NCBI GenBank assembly: GCA_964550175.1
Contig: CAZJXP010000001.1
Coordinates: forward strand, 434,001 to 498,000
DNA: 64,000 nt
Reading direction: 5' to 3'
From: DSQK01 sp964550175
GTDB taxonomy: Archaea; Nanobdellota; Nanobdellia; Woesearchaeales; ARS49
The notes below the pieces were generated by a model. It did not search any database, had not been told where the DNA came from, and saw only the letters and a list, made by a program, of their open reading frames with translations. The translations under genes were made by a program, and so were the position numbers. Every line of letters begins with the position of its first letter. Position 1 is the stretch's first letter. Below, piece after piece: positions 15,803 through 23,189 of the stretch.

Positions 15803-16996
15803 ATGCTCATCGGCGTTGTGGGAAAGGCTAATGTCGGCAAATCGACCTTCTTCAAATCGATCACTCTGGCTGATGTGCTGATCGCGAACTATCCGTTCGC
15901 GACCATCGACCCGAACAAGGCGTTCGCGTTCGTCAGAATCGATTGCGTTGACAAGGAATTCAAAGTGCAGTGCAACCCGCGGTTCGGAAGCTGCATCAAC
16001 CATCAGCGCTTCGTGCCCGTTGAAGTGATGGACGTTGCGGGATTAGTTCCGGGCGCGCACCTCGGCAAAGGGATGGGGCTTACCTTCCTAGATGACTTGC
16101 GACAGGCGGACGCATTTGTCCACGTTGTTGACATGGCAGGCTCAACAAACGAGAAAGGGGAGCCGGTCGAACTCGGCAGCTACGACCCGGCGAACGACAT
16201 CCGATTCCTTGAAGTCGAACTTAACATGTGGGTGCTCAGCATCATCAAGCGCGGCTGGGAAAAGATTGCGCGAGCCCTACAGCAAGAAAAAGGAACCGCG
16301 GTAAAGGCGTTGGCAAAGCAGCTTTCTGGATTGAACGTCTCCGAAGCGCTCGTCGAAGAGCTGATGAAAAAGCTCAACCTCCCGCTCGACCGGCCGGCAG
16401 AATGGACCGACGAACAGCTCATCGAGCTTTCGGTGCTCGTGCGCAAGCGCAGCAAGCCCATGATCATCGCGGCCAACAAGATGGACCTCCCGACCGCGAA
16501 AGCGAACCTGGAACGTATCAAGAAAGAATTCCCCGATCAGTTGATTCTCCCTGTCAGCGCGGAAGCTGAATTGACCTTACGCAGCGCGGCAAAAGGCGGA
16601 CTGATTGACTACATCCCAGGCGACGCCGACTTCACCATCAAAGGAAACCTCAACCCGAAGCAAAAAGAGGCGCTCGAATACATACGCACGAACGTCCTGA
16701 AGCAATGGGACGGAACGGGCACGCAGAAGATACTGAACGCAGCCGTATTCGACCTTCTGAAATTCATGGCAATCTTCCCGGGCGGAATGAGCAAGCTCGC
16801 GGACAAGGACGGCAACGTGCTGCCGGACTGCTTCTTGCTTCCTCCGGGCTCAACCGCGTTCGGATTCGCCGCGAAAATCCACACGGACTTGGCGGACCAC
16901 TTCATCGCGGCAATGGACGTCAAAACGCGACGGAAGATCGGACGAGAAACGCTCTTGAAGCACCGCGATGTTATCGAGATACTGACTAGTAATTAA
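15803..16996 (+). CDS. YchF/Ygr210-type OBG-family GTPase
   Basis: A 397-residue translation-associated P-loop NTPase of the archaeal/eukaryal Ygr210 branch of the YchF/OBG family. The P-loop is GKANVGKST at 7-15, followed by NYPFATIDPN, DVAGLVPGAHLGKGMG (G3) and NKMD (G4). The long helical insertion and the C-terminal TGS domain (HTDLADHFIAAMDV) are as in the family. Members bind ribosomes and prefer ATP in the YchF branch. Its promoter carries a perfect palindrome. The 3' end overlaps a convergent small membrane protein gene by 11 bp. Confidence 0.94.
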   Translation: MLIGVVGKANVGKSTFFKSITLADVLIANYPFATIDPNKAFAFVRIDCVDKEFKVQCNPRFGSCINHQRFVPVEVMDVAGLVPGAHLGKGMGLTFLDDLRQADAFVHVVDMAGSTNEKGEPVELGSYDPANDIRFLEVELNMWVLSIIKRGWEKIARALQQEKGTAVKALAKQLSGLNVSEALVEELMKKLNLPLDRPAEWTDEQLIELSVLVRKRSKPMIIAANKMDLPTAKANLERIKKEFPDQLILPVSAEAELTLRSAAKGGLIDYIPGDADFTIKGNLNPKQKEALEYIRTNVLKQWDGTGTQKILNAAVFDLLKFMAIFPGGMSKLADKDGNVLPDCFLLPPGSTAFGFAAKIHTDLADHFIAAMDVKTRRKIGRETLLKHRDVIEILTSN

Positions 16997-17219
16997 TTCT
17001 CGTTTTCTTGTAAGGAGTACGCCACGCTTTGATAATTTCGTGCCAAAGCACAATACTGCAAAGACCGCCAATGAGCGCGCCTTTCCAACTGAGCAACCAA
17101 ACTCCCATAATGAATCCGATAGTTGAGAGAATGGCAAATAAGATCATGCAAATGAACGCAGCCCATTCATGCCGTCGCATAAATTCAGAAGAGAATTTGG
17201 ACATAGTAATATAATTCAT
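16986..17219 (-). CDS. Small membrane protein
   Basis: A 77-residue protein with two hydrophobic helices (about 20-40 and 45-62) flanked by charged ends (EFMRRHEW; KAWRTPYKKTR). Not recognised. An internal ATG at 17204 gives MSKFSSEFMRRHEWAAF and may be the true start, 5 residues later. Its DNA is more AT-rich than the flanking genes. The stop overlaps the convergent GTPase gene by 11 bp; it lies 11 nt upstream of nothing on its own strand and 12 nt from the end of the diguanylate cyclase gene region. Confidence 0.65.
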   Translation of the reverse strand: MNYITMSKFSSEFMRRHEWAAFICMILFAILSTIGFIMGVWLLSWKGALIGGLCSIVLWHEIIKAWRTPYKKTRINY

Positions 17220-17230
17220 TAATTAATTTA

Positions 17231-18739
17231 TTAACTCTTCGCTATCGGCGCGTTCATTTCAATTGTCCCCAAATTCTTGTCTACGATGATGAAACCAGTA
17301 ACTCTATTCTTGCCCAAATGCTTCGACTTGTAGAGCGCCCTATCCGCCTCTTTAATCATGAATTCCGGAGAGACTGACGAATTCATGCACGTGGCGACCC
17401 CTAAACTAATCGTCGTCTTGCGGTTTGGGAATGCGTGGCCGTCAACTGCCTGACGAACTCGTTCGGCTACTGCGATGGCGTGCTCGGGCTTGGTCTCCGG
17501 CAGCATGACGACAAACTCTTCACCACCATATCGGCAGCAGCTGTCGATACTTCCCACGGCGTCGCGCAGCACCTTGCCTAATTCTGAAAGCAGCTTGTCC
17601 CCCTCAGGATGACCGTACGTGTCGTTGTAGCTCTTGAAGTTGTCGACGTCAAAAATGATCAGACTGGTAGGACGCTTGAACTTAGCCGCACGAGTCACTT
17701 CATTCTTGAATGTCTCGACGAAATAATGCTTGTTGTACAGATTGGTGAGCTTGTCCGTGACGGCGGTTTCCTGCGCAAGCTTATACCTTGCGGCAGCCGC
17801 TAACGCAACTTCAACACGTTTGCCGAGCGCGAACACGACCTCCTCGAACGCACGCAAATTCGTTTCGGGTTTGCCATACAGCACCAGCATCCCTTTCGTG
17901 TTGCCGTCCCACACGATCGGCACGGCAAGTATGCTGTTCGCGAGCTCATGCGACTGCGACAACTGGCCAAGCATGAAATCATTCCTTACGTCTCCAAGAA
18001 ACAGCGGCGTTCGACTGTTACTCACATGGGCCCAAAGCGCGTCTTCCACCGGCTTAGCTGCGGCATTACGCGTCTCCAAGAACGAAAATCGCGCCGAATC
18101 ATTACCGTGGCGGACGCTGCAGTCCTCGATCGGAAACGTCTTCATGCAGAAGTTCAGCGTCGTGTTGAGGATTTTCGGAACGTCGAACGTCGCGTTCACT
18201 TGGTTCAAAAACTCGAACAGCACGTTCAACTGCTGCAACTCCTTGCGGTCTTTCGATCTATCGGAAGCTATTTTCGGCAACGTGACCGCGAACGTCTCCA
18301 ACAATAACTTGATGATGTTGAGCTGGTGCGCTCCTTGCACGGGCAGCTTCGGAATCTCGTCGACAAGCTCGTCCGCGTCAAGCCCGATCAACCGGGCGGC
18401 CTTCATGGCAGCGTCATCCAGACGCTGGTCGGTGCGGATGCTTTCGACCATCAACGCGCCGACCTTCTTATCATTGATGATAATGGGAACGGAAACAGAA
18501 TACAATCCCGCGTGGCACGAATCTTGGTAAATGCCTGACGCTTTCACCGCCCAATCCTGACGGCACAATGTGCAGAACTGCCCGCCTTTCTTTTCCACTA
18601 ATGTGCAGAAGAATGGAAACGTGCCCGACTTGAATACGATCTGGCCTTTCAAGTCAACCGCGACAACGGGCAGTCCAATCGAGGCAGAAAGCCGATCTTG
18701 CACCAACTGCCACGTCGGGGCATCCACGAGGTCTCGCAT
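17231..18739 (-). CDS. Diguanylate cyclase with PocR and GAF sensor domains
   Basis: A 502-residue soluble sensor enzyme. Residues about 5-150 form a PocR-type sensory domain with a cysteine cluster (FCTLCRQDW and SCHAGL), followed by a GAF-like domain (about 175-330) and a GGDEF domain (about 335-485). The active-site motif is GGEEF at 405-409, with FDVDNFKSYNDTYGHPEGD upstream, so GTP and metal binding residues look intact and cyclic-di-GMP synthesis is expected. The inhibitory RxxD site is replaced by GSID, implying loss of product inhibition at that site. GGDEF proteins are rare in archaea. No EAL or PilZ protein is seen in the window. Confidence 0.93.
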   Translation of the reverse strand: MRDLVDAPTWQLVQDRLSASIGLPVVAVDLKGQIVFKSGTFPFFCTLVEKKGGQFCTLCRQDWAVKASGIYQDSCHAGLYSVSVPIIINDKKVGALMVESIRTDQRLDDAAMKAARLIGLDADELVDEIPKLPVQGAHQLNIIKLLLETFAVTLPKIASDRSKDRKELQQLNVLFEFLNQVNATFDVPKILNTTLNFCMKTFPIEDCSVRHGNDSARFSFLETRNAAAKPVEDALWAHVSNSRTPLFLGDVRNDFMLGQLSQSHELANSILAVPIVWDGNTKGMLVLYGKPETNLRAFEEVVFALGKRVEVALAAAARYKLAQETAVTDKLTNLYNKHYFVETFKNEVTRAAKFKRPTSLIIFDVDNFKSYNDTYGHPEGDKLLSELGKVLRDAVGSIDSCCRYGGEEFVVMLPETKPEHAIAVAERVRQAVDGHAFPNRKTTISLGVATCMNSSVSPEFMIKEADRALYKSKHLGKNRVTGFIIVDKNLGTIEMNAPIAKS

Positions 18740-18784
18740 GGAATAATGTGCAGAACGCTGTTTTAAAAGGATTTAGCGGATGGA

Positions 18785-19720
18785 TTAGCTATCCGAGTCA
18801 ATCACGCCTCGCGCGAGGTCCGTGATGAGCGTTCCCATCGTTTTGAACGTCTCCGCGACGTCCAACAATCCTAATTCTGCGAGCTTTCCGGCTTTTCCGG
18901 CGAGCCCTTCACGTTTGCGGGCGACGCTTTCCGCAAGCGTTCGGTCCGTCGTGAACTGGGCCTTGATTGCGTCAAGATACAATAATTCGAGCGCGGCATA
19001 AGTCTCGCGGACTTGCGTCTGATGCTGTTTGCTCAATTTTCCGCACAGTTTCGCGGCGTTCTTGATCGTGTCGCCGAGATTTTCCAACGTATTTGCGGTC
19101 AGCCAAGAGCCCAAGACTTTATCGTTCGTCAACTGCACTTGCTGCGCCATGATCGGGTCCTTCAAACTACCTTTCAACAAGCGATACAGCAAGAAATACA
19201 TTCGGTTCATGTCATAATCACGGAGCACGACGCTTTCCGTCAATGCAGGGTTATCAAGACTTGAGATTCCGTCCTTGAACATCGAGCGCACGGTCATGTC
19301 CATTCTTCGGATGGTTTTCTCAACCGAGACTTCCTTCAGGTTGAGCATGTCCTGCGCAACCAACAGCGTCGGCGTCTGCTCCACAATCTCAAGCGCGGCA
19401 AAGTCGCGAAGCAATCTTCGGATTTCTTTTGCCTTTTCGTGCAGCGTGTCGCCCGTGAACCGCAGCATCGTGTAATTGTTCACGTACGCGCTCGTCAGTT
19501 CGCGGCCGATGGTCTCGATTGTTTTCTTGTCCACATCCAGAGTTTTCTCGCGGACAGTGCTTGTCGCCGTCGTAAGATCCGGTAAGATAACCAGGGCGTG
19601 GTCGCGCGGCTGAAGATAGATAGTGCTTCCTTTGGTCAGCTTATGCTGGTCAAGCCATTCCTTCGGCAAAGACACCGTATGGCTGCTGGGACCGGCTTTT
19701 ACGAGCTTACGGACATGCAT
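18785..19720 (-). CDS. Archaeal AbrB-PhoU phosphate regulator
   Basis: A 311-residue protein with an N-terminal SpoVT/AbrB swapped-hairpin DNA-binding domain (residues about 1-45: RKLVKAGPSSHTVSLPKEW) followed by two helical PhoU repeats. This architecture is the usual archaeal phosphate-uptake regulator, thought to sense phosphate transport state and act at promoters. No Pst transporter genes are nearby. An SD-like GGTGA sits 6 nt upstream of the ATG. The divergent intergenic region just upstream has a long inverted repeat, a plausible site for autoregulation. Confidence 0.9.
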   Translation of the reverse strand: MHVRKLVKAGPSSHTVSLPKEWLDQHKLTKGSTIYLQPRDHALVILPDLTTATSTVREKTLDVDKKTIETIGRELTSAYVNNYTMLRFTGDTLHEKAKEIRRLLRDFAALEIVEQTPTLLVAQDMLNLKEVSVEKTIRRMDMTVRSMFKDGISSLDNPALTESVVLRDYDMNRMYFLLYRLLKGSLKDPIMAQQVQLTNDKVLGSWLTANTLENLGDTIKNAAKLCGKLSKQHQTQVRETYAALELLYLDAIKAQFTTDRTLAESVARKREGLAGKAGKLAELGLLDVAETFKTMGTLITDLARGVIDSDS

Positions 19721-19746
19721 GTTTCGTCACCTTTTTATCAATGAAT

Positions 19747-19783
19747 AACGTACTAAACGTATTCTTAAGATAAGAAGTACGTT
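19747..19783. promoter_or_regulatory. Inverted repeat between phoU and the non-coding RNA promoter
   Basis: Arms AACGTAC (19747-19753) and GTACGTT (19777-19783) enclose a second inverted repeat TTCTTA-AGA-TAAGAA (19762-19776). AACGTA also recurs at 19756-19761, so three copies of one half-site occur in 37 bp. It lies between the AbrB-PhoU gene and the TATA box at 19789-19797 and could be an operator for either side. Confidence 0.5.
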
Positions 19784-19788
19784 AAAGC

Positions 19789-19797
19789 TATATTAAA
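19789..19797 (+). promoter_or_regulatory. TATA box facing the structured non-coding region
   Basis: TATATTAAA, oriented towards higher coordinates, predicts transcription from about 19815-19820, exactly where the first hairpin of the non-coding locus begins. Confidence 0.5.
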
Positions 19798-19813
19798 GTT
19801 GCGCCTAATATAG

Positions 19814-19976
19814 TTTATCCTTATGCAAACGCATGGGGATAACGCGAGAGAAAAAATGAAACACACAATACAGGCGGCGAGATAGGCTCGCAACGCACAT
19901 TGCCTATCCGCTGATTGGACGACCCTGAGTGCACCACCGCTAAACGGGTCGCCTACCTTTTTTCATTTTATTTTTC
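19814..19976 (+). ncRNA. Predicted structured RNA, about 150 nt, ending in a T-run
   Basis: Three hairpins follow a TATA box: TTATCC(19815-19820)/GGATAA(19837-19842) with inner ATGC/GCAT; GATAGGC(19881-19887)/GCCTATC(19902-19908) extended by GCG/CGC across a bulge; and CGACCC(19920-19925)/GGGTCG(19946-19951) extended by GG/CC. The last is followed by TTTTTTT at 19958-19963 and further T-rich sequence to 19975, as in archaeal terminators. No open frame of credible length is present. It does not match the tRNA, 5S, SRP or RNase P patterns I know. Confidence 0.5.
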
Positions 19977-20107
19977 GCACTAGCGCACATGCACAATGTG
20001 CGTCACAATCGTTGGCGCGAAAGGCCGAAAGGCCTGGTCGCAGACCGTTGCCGGATAGCGGCCACGGTTCCTACCTCACCGGGCGGAAGCACTCCGCCCT
20101 CCTTTTA
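19977..20107 (+). ncRNA. Second predicted structured RNA with terminator hairpin
   Basis: Four consecutive stems: CGCACAT/ATGTGCG (19984-20002); GCGA..TCGC enclosing AGGCC-GAAA-GGCCT (20017-20041), with a GNRA tetraloop; ACCGT/ACGGT enclosing GCCG/CGGC (20044-20068); and GGGCGGA/TCCGCCC (20081-20099) followed by TCCTTTT. The GNRA loop and the final stem plus T-run argue for a real transcript. It may be a separate RNA or the 3' part of the preceding one. A 79-codon frame across this region is incidental. Confidence 0.5.
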
Positions 20108-20126
20108 TGCTCACCAACCCCCCCTC

Positions 20127-20167
20127 GGCGCGAATAGCGAACTCATTCTCCTTCGCGCCTCTTTTTA
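20127..20167 (+). terminator. Hairpin with T-run upstream of the DHH gene
   Basis: GGCGCGAA (20127-20134) pairs with TTCGCGCC (20152-20159), 8 bp, followed by TCTTTTTA. It resembles an intrinsic terminator, or an attenuator if transcription continues into the DHH gene. The remaining 75 bp to the DHH start show no further structure that I can support. Confidence 0.5.
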
Positions 20168-20242
20168 TCCTCCTCCTCGCTTACGCCCTCCTGTTCGACC
20201 GGGCGAATTTCGTCGAGACCCTCTATAATTTGGTGCATCGAC

Positions 20243-21355
20243 ATGCTCATTACTGACGCTTCGCTGCTCGCGAAGTTCGATGCATTCATCAAGAAAATAA
20301 CTCCATCCGATGTTCTTGGATTATTTCATGACGCGGACTCGGACGGAATCTCCTCAGGCGCGCTAGTCGCGACGGCCATTCAAAGGATACGAGGAAGGCT
20401 GCCTGATGTCCGTCTATTCCCAGCAGGCGCGTCGCACACGATCCGCGACGAAGACGTCGCGAACCTCCGAAAAGCCGGCGTGACAAAGTTCATCTCCTGT
20501 GATGTCGCGCTCGACAACATGCCCGAGGTTGCAGAAAAAATAGCAAGTTTTGCTGACGTGCTGATTATCGACCACCATGCGTTGTACAAGCCATTCAAAG
20601 CAAAAAATATCCTCCTCATCAAGCCCCAACTCTACACCGATCTTCCGAAGCCGAGCCAATACTGCACGAGCAAGATGGCCTATGACCTCTTTTCGCGGCA
20701 CGTCAACCTCGAGGACAAAGACTGGCTTGCTGTGGCTGGATGTATCTCGGACATCGCGGTCGAGCCCTGGAAGGAATGGGTCAAATCAGTCTTCAAAAAA
20801 TACAACCTGCCGATGAACAAGGATTTGTTCAAGACAAAACTTGGGCAAGTCGGAATCTACATCAACGACACGGCATCGTATGACACAAATGAAATTCACA
20901 AGGCATTTACCGCGGCCGTCGAGGCAAAAACGTTCAAGGAGCTGCTCGACTCACCAATCAAAAAGTACCACGCAATCATCGAAAAGGAAATCATCAAGTG
21001 GACCAAGCACATCAAAACAAAAGGAGAATGGCATCCCGAACTGAAGCTCGTATTCTACCAAGTCACGCCAAAATATTCGGTAAAGAGCGCCGTGACGACG
21101 ATTCTCGGACTCAAATACAAAAAAGAAATCATCGTCGTTTCCGCGCCTGAGCACAACAAAGTCACAATATCCCTGCGGTGCAACGACCAACATGTCGCGG
21201 TCAACAATCTCCTTGTTGAAGCGCTCAAAGGATTGCCGGACGCGTCCGGCGGCGGACACATCCCGGCAGCCGGCGGAAGATGCAACGTGAAAGACTATCC
21301 TACTGTAAAAGACAACATCATGCGATTGCTACGAGAAGGATTTACCGGACTTTAG
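20243..21355 (+). CDS. DHH-DHHA1 phosphoesterase (RecJ-like)
   Basis: A 370-residue DHH superfamily phosphoesterase. Motif I is HDADSDGISS, motif III is IDHH (the DHH signature), and the C-terminal DHHA1 domain ends with GGGHIPAAGGR. These residues bind Mn2+ and nucleotide. Archaeal RecJ-like members are single-strand exonucleases or nanoRNases; some (GAN) associate with GINS and the replisome, so a replication/repair or RNA-turnover role is likely. A CTATAATTT element lies only about 15 nt before the ATG, too close for a promoter, so the gene is probably transcribed through a long structured leader. The 3' end overlaps the convergent Zn-ribbon gene. Confidence 0.9.
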   Translation: MLITDASLLAKFDAFIKKITPSDVLGLFHDADSDGISSGALVATAIQRIRGRLPDVRLFPAGASHTIRDEDVANLRKAGVTKFISCDVALDNMPEVAEKIASFADVLIIDHHALYKPFKAKNILLIKPQLYTDLPKPSQYCTSKMAYDLFSRHVNLEDKDWLAVAGCISDIAVEPWKEWVKSVFKKYNLPMNKDLFKTKLGQVGIYINDTASYDTNEIHKAFTAAVEAKTFKELLDSPIKKYHAIIEKEIIKWTKHIKTKGEWHPELKLVFYQVTPKYSVKSAVTTILGLKYKKEIIVVSAPEHNKVTISLRCNDQHVAVNNLLVEALKGLPDASGGGHIPAAGGRCNVKDYPTVKDNIMRLLREGFTGL

Positions 21356-21719
21356 GTTTCTTGCTCATCACGCTTGGCACGTCAACCATGTACTTGCCTT
21401 CGGCGAGTTTGAAGATCAACGGTTCGTCGCGGAACAATTTCGCAAGGTCAAGCTCGTATTTGCCGGGCGCAACCATGCGCACGCTTTCAAAATCAAGAAT
21501 GACCGGCTCTTCCGGATCTTGCCCGAGCATGAGAAAAACATCCTGCTCCATACGGAACTTCTGCTCCGGAGTCAAATTCAACGCGACTTCTTTCTTTGCG
21601 GCGTCCAAACGAGATTGCTTGATGTAAAAGAACAGTTTTCCGCCGCAGACGCAGCCCGACAACAATTCTTTCGAACCGTCCGGATAGAACGTGCTGCAAC
21701 GAACGCATTGGTGCGGCAT
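21342..21719 (-). CDS. Zn-ribbon protein of the GTPase/DUF2073 module
   Basis: A 125-residue protein with an N-terminal zinc ribbon (HQCVRCSTFYPDGSKELLSGCVCGGKLFFY: cysteines 5, 8 and a CxC pair) and a C-terminal beta-rich region. It matches the archaeal Zn-ribbon family that is encoded with DUF2073 and an Era-like GTPase in many euryarchaea; the same three genes occur here in order. The role is unknown; an RNA- or ribosome-linked function is an inference from the GTPase partner. It is the last gene of the unit, 10 nt after DUF2073, and overlaps the DHH gene tail by 14 bp. Confidence 0.85.
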   Translation of the reverse strand: MPHQCVRCSTFYPDGSKELLSGCVCGGKLFFYIKQSRLDAAKKEVALNLTPEQKFRMEQDVFLMLGQDPEEPVILDFESVRMVAPGKYELDLAKLFRDEPLIFKLAEGKYMVDVPSVMSKKPKVR

Positions 21720-21729
21720 CAGAACCCCA

Positions 21730-22098
21730 TTATCGTTTTGCCTTCTTCTTGTCGCTGGTGAATAATTCGATCTTGTTCGGGTCCTTCTTTATTTTCTTGA
21801 CAATGCTCGCCGGGCCGACAATCGTCAACCCAGTGCGGTTGCCAAGAATGAAACTCGCGACATTGTCCAAGAAAGCCCCGCTGTTACTCGGATTGATGAC
21901 GGCCAACTCGATGCCGCGGAACTCCTTGTTAATCTCTTCCATTGTGGCTTGAATCAGCTCGGCTTCCTCCTCCTTCTTCAATCTGCCCTGCAGCATCACG
22001 ATCTTGTTCTGCTTCGCGACATTGAGAATCTTGCGAATCCTGCCGACGCTCGTGAGTCCGTCGATTTCGCTGTAGGGCATCAGTTGTATCGTTACCAT
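21730..22098 (-). CDS. DUF2073 family protein
   Basis: A 122-residue DUF2073 protein. It contains QLMPYSEIDGLTSVGRIRKIL and KIVMLQGRLKKEEEAELIQATME, both typical, and ends in a lysine-rich tail. The family is restricted to archaea and lies almost always between an Era-like GTPase and a Zn-ribbon gene, as here. Biochemistry unknown. It starts 2 nt after the GTPase stop, consistent with one polycistronic mRNA. Confidence 0.9.
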   Translation of the reverse strand: MVTIQLMPYSEIDGLTSVGRIRKILNVAKQNKIVMLQGRLKKEEEAELIQATMEEINKEFRGIELAVINPSNSGAFLDNVASFILGNRTGLTIVGPASIVKKIKKDPNKIELFTSDKKKAKR

Positions 22099-22100
22099 GT

Positions 22101-22724
22101 TTACCTCTTTGCGAGCTTAAACAGGTGCTCATAGAACTCGTCCATGTTCTTGCCTGTTCGCGCAGACACTCCTATCACACCATACTGGGGGAACGCCGTC
22201 TCGACGCGCTTCATCTTCGAACGCTTGAGGTCGACCTTGTTCGCGACCACGAGCACAGGAATGTCCCGCGCCTGCAGATTGCCGAGAATCGTGACGTTGA
22301 CCTGGCTGAACGGGTCTTGTGTGGAGTCGAGCACGACGATGACCGTGTCGACTTCATCGAGCCACTTGATGCTATCAATAACTCCCTTCGTGGCTTCGCG
22401 AGCGCGTTTCTTTGCCGTTTTCTCGTTCATGCCGTGCTTCATGAAATCTTCGAAATCAATCCGCGTGGCGATGCCCGGCGTATCAATGAGATTAAATTGC
22501 AACTCCTTGCCATCTTTGCTCTTGATGACGACGCTTTCCTTCATCTGGATTTCGCGCGTCTCGTGAGGAATCTGAGAAACCGAGCCTAATTCTGTGCCGA
22601 GCCAGTCAAGGCAGATGCGGTTGGCTAACGTGGTTTTGCCGGAGTTCGGAGGACCATAGAGGCCGAGCTTGAAATTCTTGCGCAGTCCCCACCCCGAAAA
22701 AAGTTTCTTCAACCAATCAAACAT
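22101..22724 (-). CDS. Era-like GTPase of the DUF2073 module
   Basis: A 207-residue small GTPase. The P-loop is GPPNSGKTT at 24-32, G3 is DTPG, G4 NKVD, and G5 SARTG. The core resembles Era/EngA-type GTPases without a KH domain, and it heads the conserved archaeal GTPase-DUF2073-Zn-ribbon operon. The ATG at 22724 was chosen because a TATA box (CTATAAAAAG on the minus strand, 22761-22770) lies about 40 nt upstream; the longer frame would extend past that promoter. Likely role in RNA or ribosome maturation by analogy with Era, not shown. Confidence 0.88.
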   Translation of the reverse strand: MFDWLKKLFSGWGLRKNFKLGLYGPPNSGKTTLANRICLDWLGTELGSVSQIPHETREIQMKESVVIKSKDGKELQFNLIDTPGIATRIDFEDFMKHGMNEKTAKKRAREATKGVIDSIKWLDEVDTVIVVLDSTQDPFSQVNVTILGNLQARDIPVLVVANKVDLKRSKMKRVETAFPQYGVIGVSARTGKNMDEFYEHLFKLAKR

Positions 22725-22760
22725 GCAAACACCACTTTCAGTCGAAGAAGCCGGAGCGTC

Positions 22761-22770
22761 CTTTTTATAG
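22761..22770 (-). promoter_or_regulatory. TATA box of the GTPase-DUF2073-Zn-ribbon operon
   Basis: CTATAAAAAG on the minus strand, about 40 nt upstream of the GTPase ATG and preceding a short leader that contains no other start in frame. Confidence 0.6.
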
Positions 22771-22814
22771 ATTTCTATTCTGCATAGTGAACTGAGATTC
22801 AATCACGAACGATT

Positions 22815-22850
22815 TGAAAAAAGAGAATAAAAAAGACAAAAAAAAGCAGT
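22815..22850 (-). terminator. Oligo-T terminator after the duplicated small protein gene
   Basis: On the minus strand the DNA after the stop at 22856 holds runs of 8, 6 and 6 T within 35 nt, typical of strong archaeal intrinsic termination. It separates the small-protein gene from the GTPase promoter. Confidence 0.7.
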
Positions 22851-22855
22851 TAGAC

Positions 22856-23083
22856 TTACGCTCGAGCCATCTTTGCGCGAGAAACGTGGCCGTTCTTGTC
22901 AACGAAGTACAAGTAACCGACACTCTTCTTGACGCCGACCTTAGCGACCTTTTCGGGCTTGCTCTTCGCGCCCTTCTTTCGGCCACGGGCCATCTTCGCT
23001 CGAGAGACGTCTCCGCTCTTGTCGACGAAGTACAGGAATCCGCCCTGCTTCTTAACACCCACTTTTGCAACCAATTCTGCCAT
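22856..23083 (-). CDS. Small protein made of two near-identical 30-residue repeats
   Basis: A 75-residue basic protein consisting of a direct repeat: VAKVGVKKQGGFLYFVDKSG then DVSRAKMARG, and VAKVGVKKSVGYLYFVDKNG then HVSRAKMARA, joined by a lysine-rich linker. Each unit looks like a beta hairpin with a LYFVDK strand. Not a family with known function; single-unit versions with a YxxDxxGxVSRxxMAR pattern occur, to my recollection, in DPANN and CPR genomes. The ATG at 23083 has a strong GGAGG 8 nt upstream, and a strong terminator follows, suggesting high expression. Confidence 0.75.
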   Translation of the reverse strand: MAELVAKVGVKKQGGFLYFVDKSGDVSRAKMARGRKKGAKSKPEKVAKVGVKKSVGYLYFVDKNGHVSRAKMARA

Positions 23084-23189
23084 GGAAAACCCTCCTTTTT
23101 TGTTCAATGATCGGGAAAACGCTTCCCCCGTTCTCGACGATAAACGGAGGTTGTTTATAAAACTTTCGAACGAGTATCGACGTGGAAAA

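Noticed and set aside
19989..20228. 79-codon frame on the plus strand in the non-coding locus
   Set aside because: It runs across several stable hairpins and a T-run, has low-complexity composition and no ribosome site.
20223..20231. CTATAATTT as promoter of the DHH gene
   Set aside because: It lies about 15 nt before the ATG; archaeal TATA boxes sit about 25 nt upstream of the transcription start, which would fall inside the coding region.
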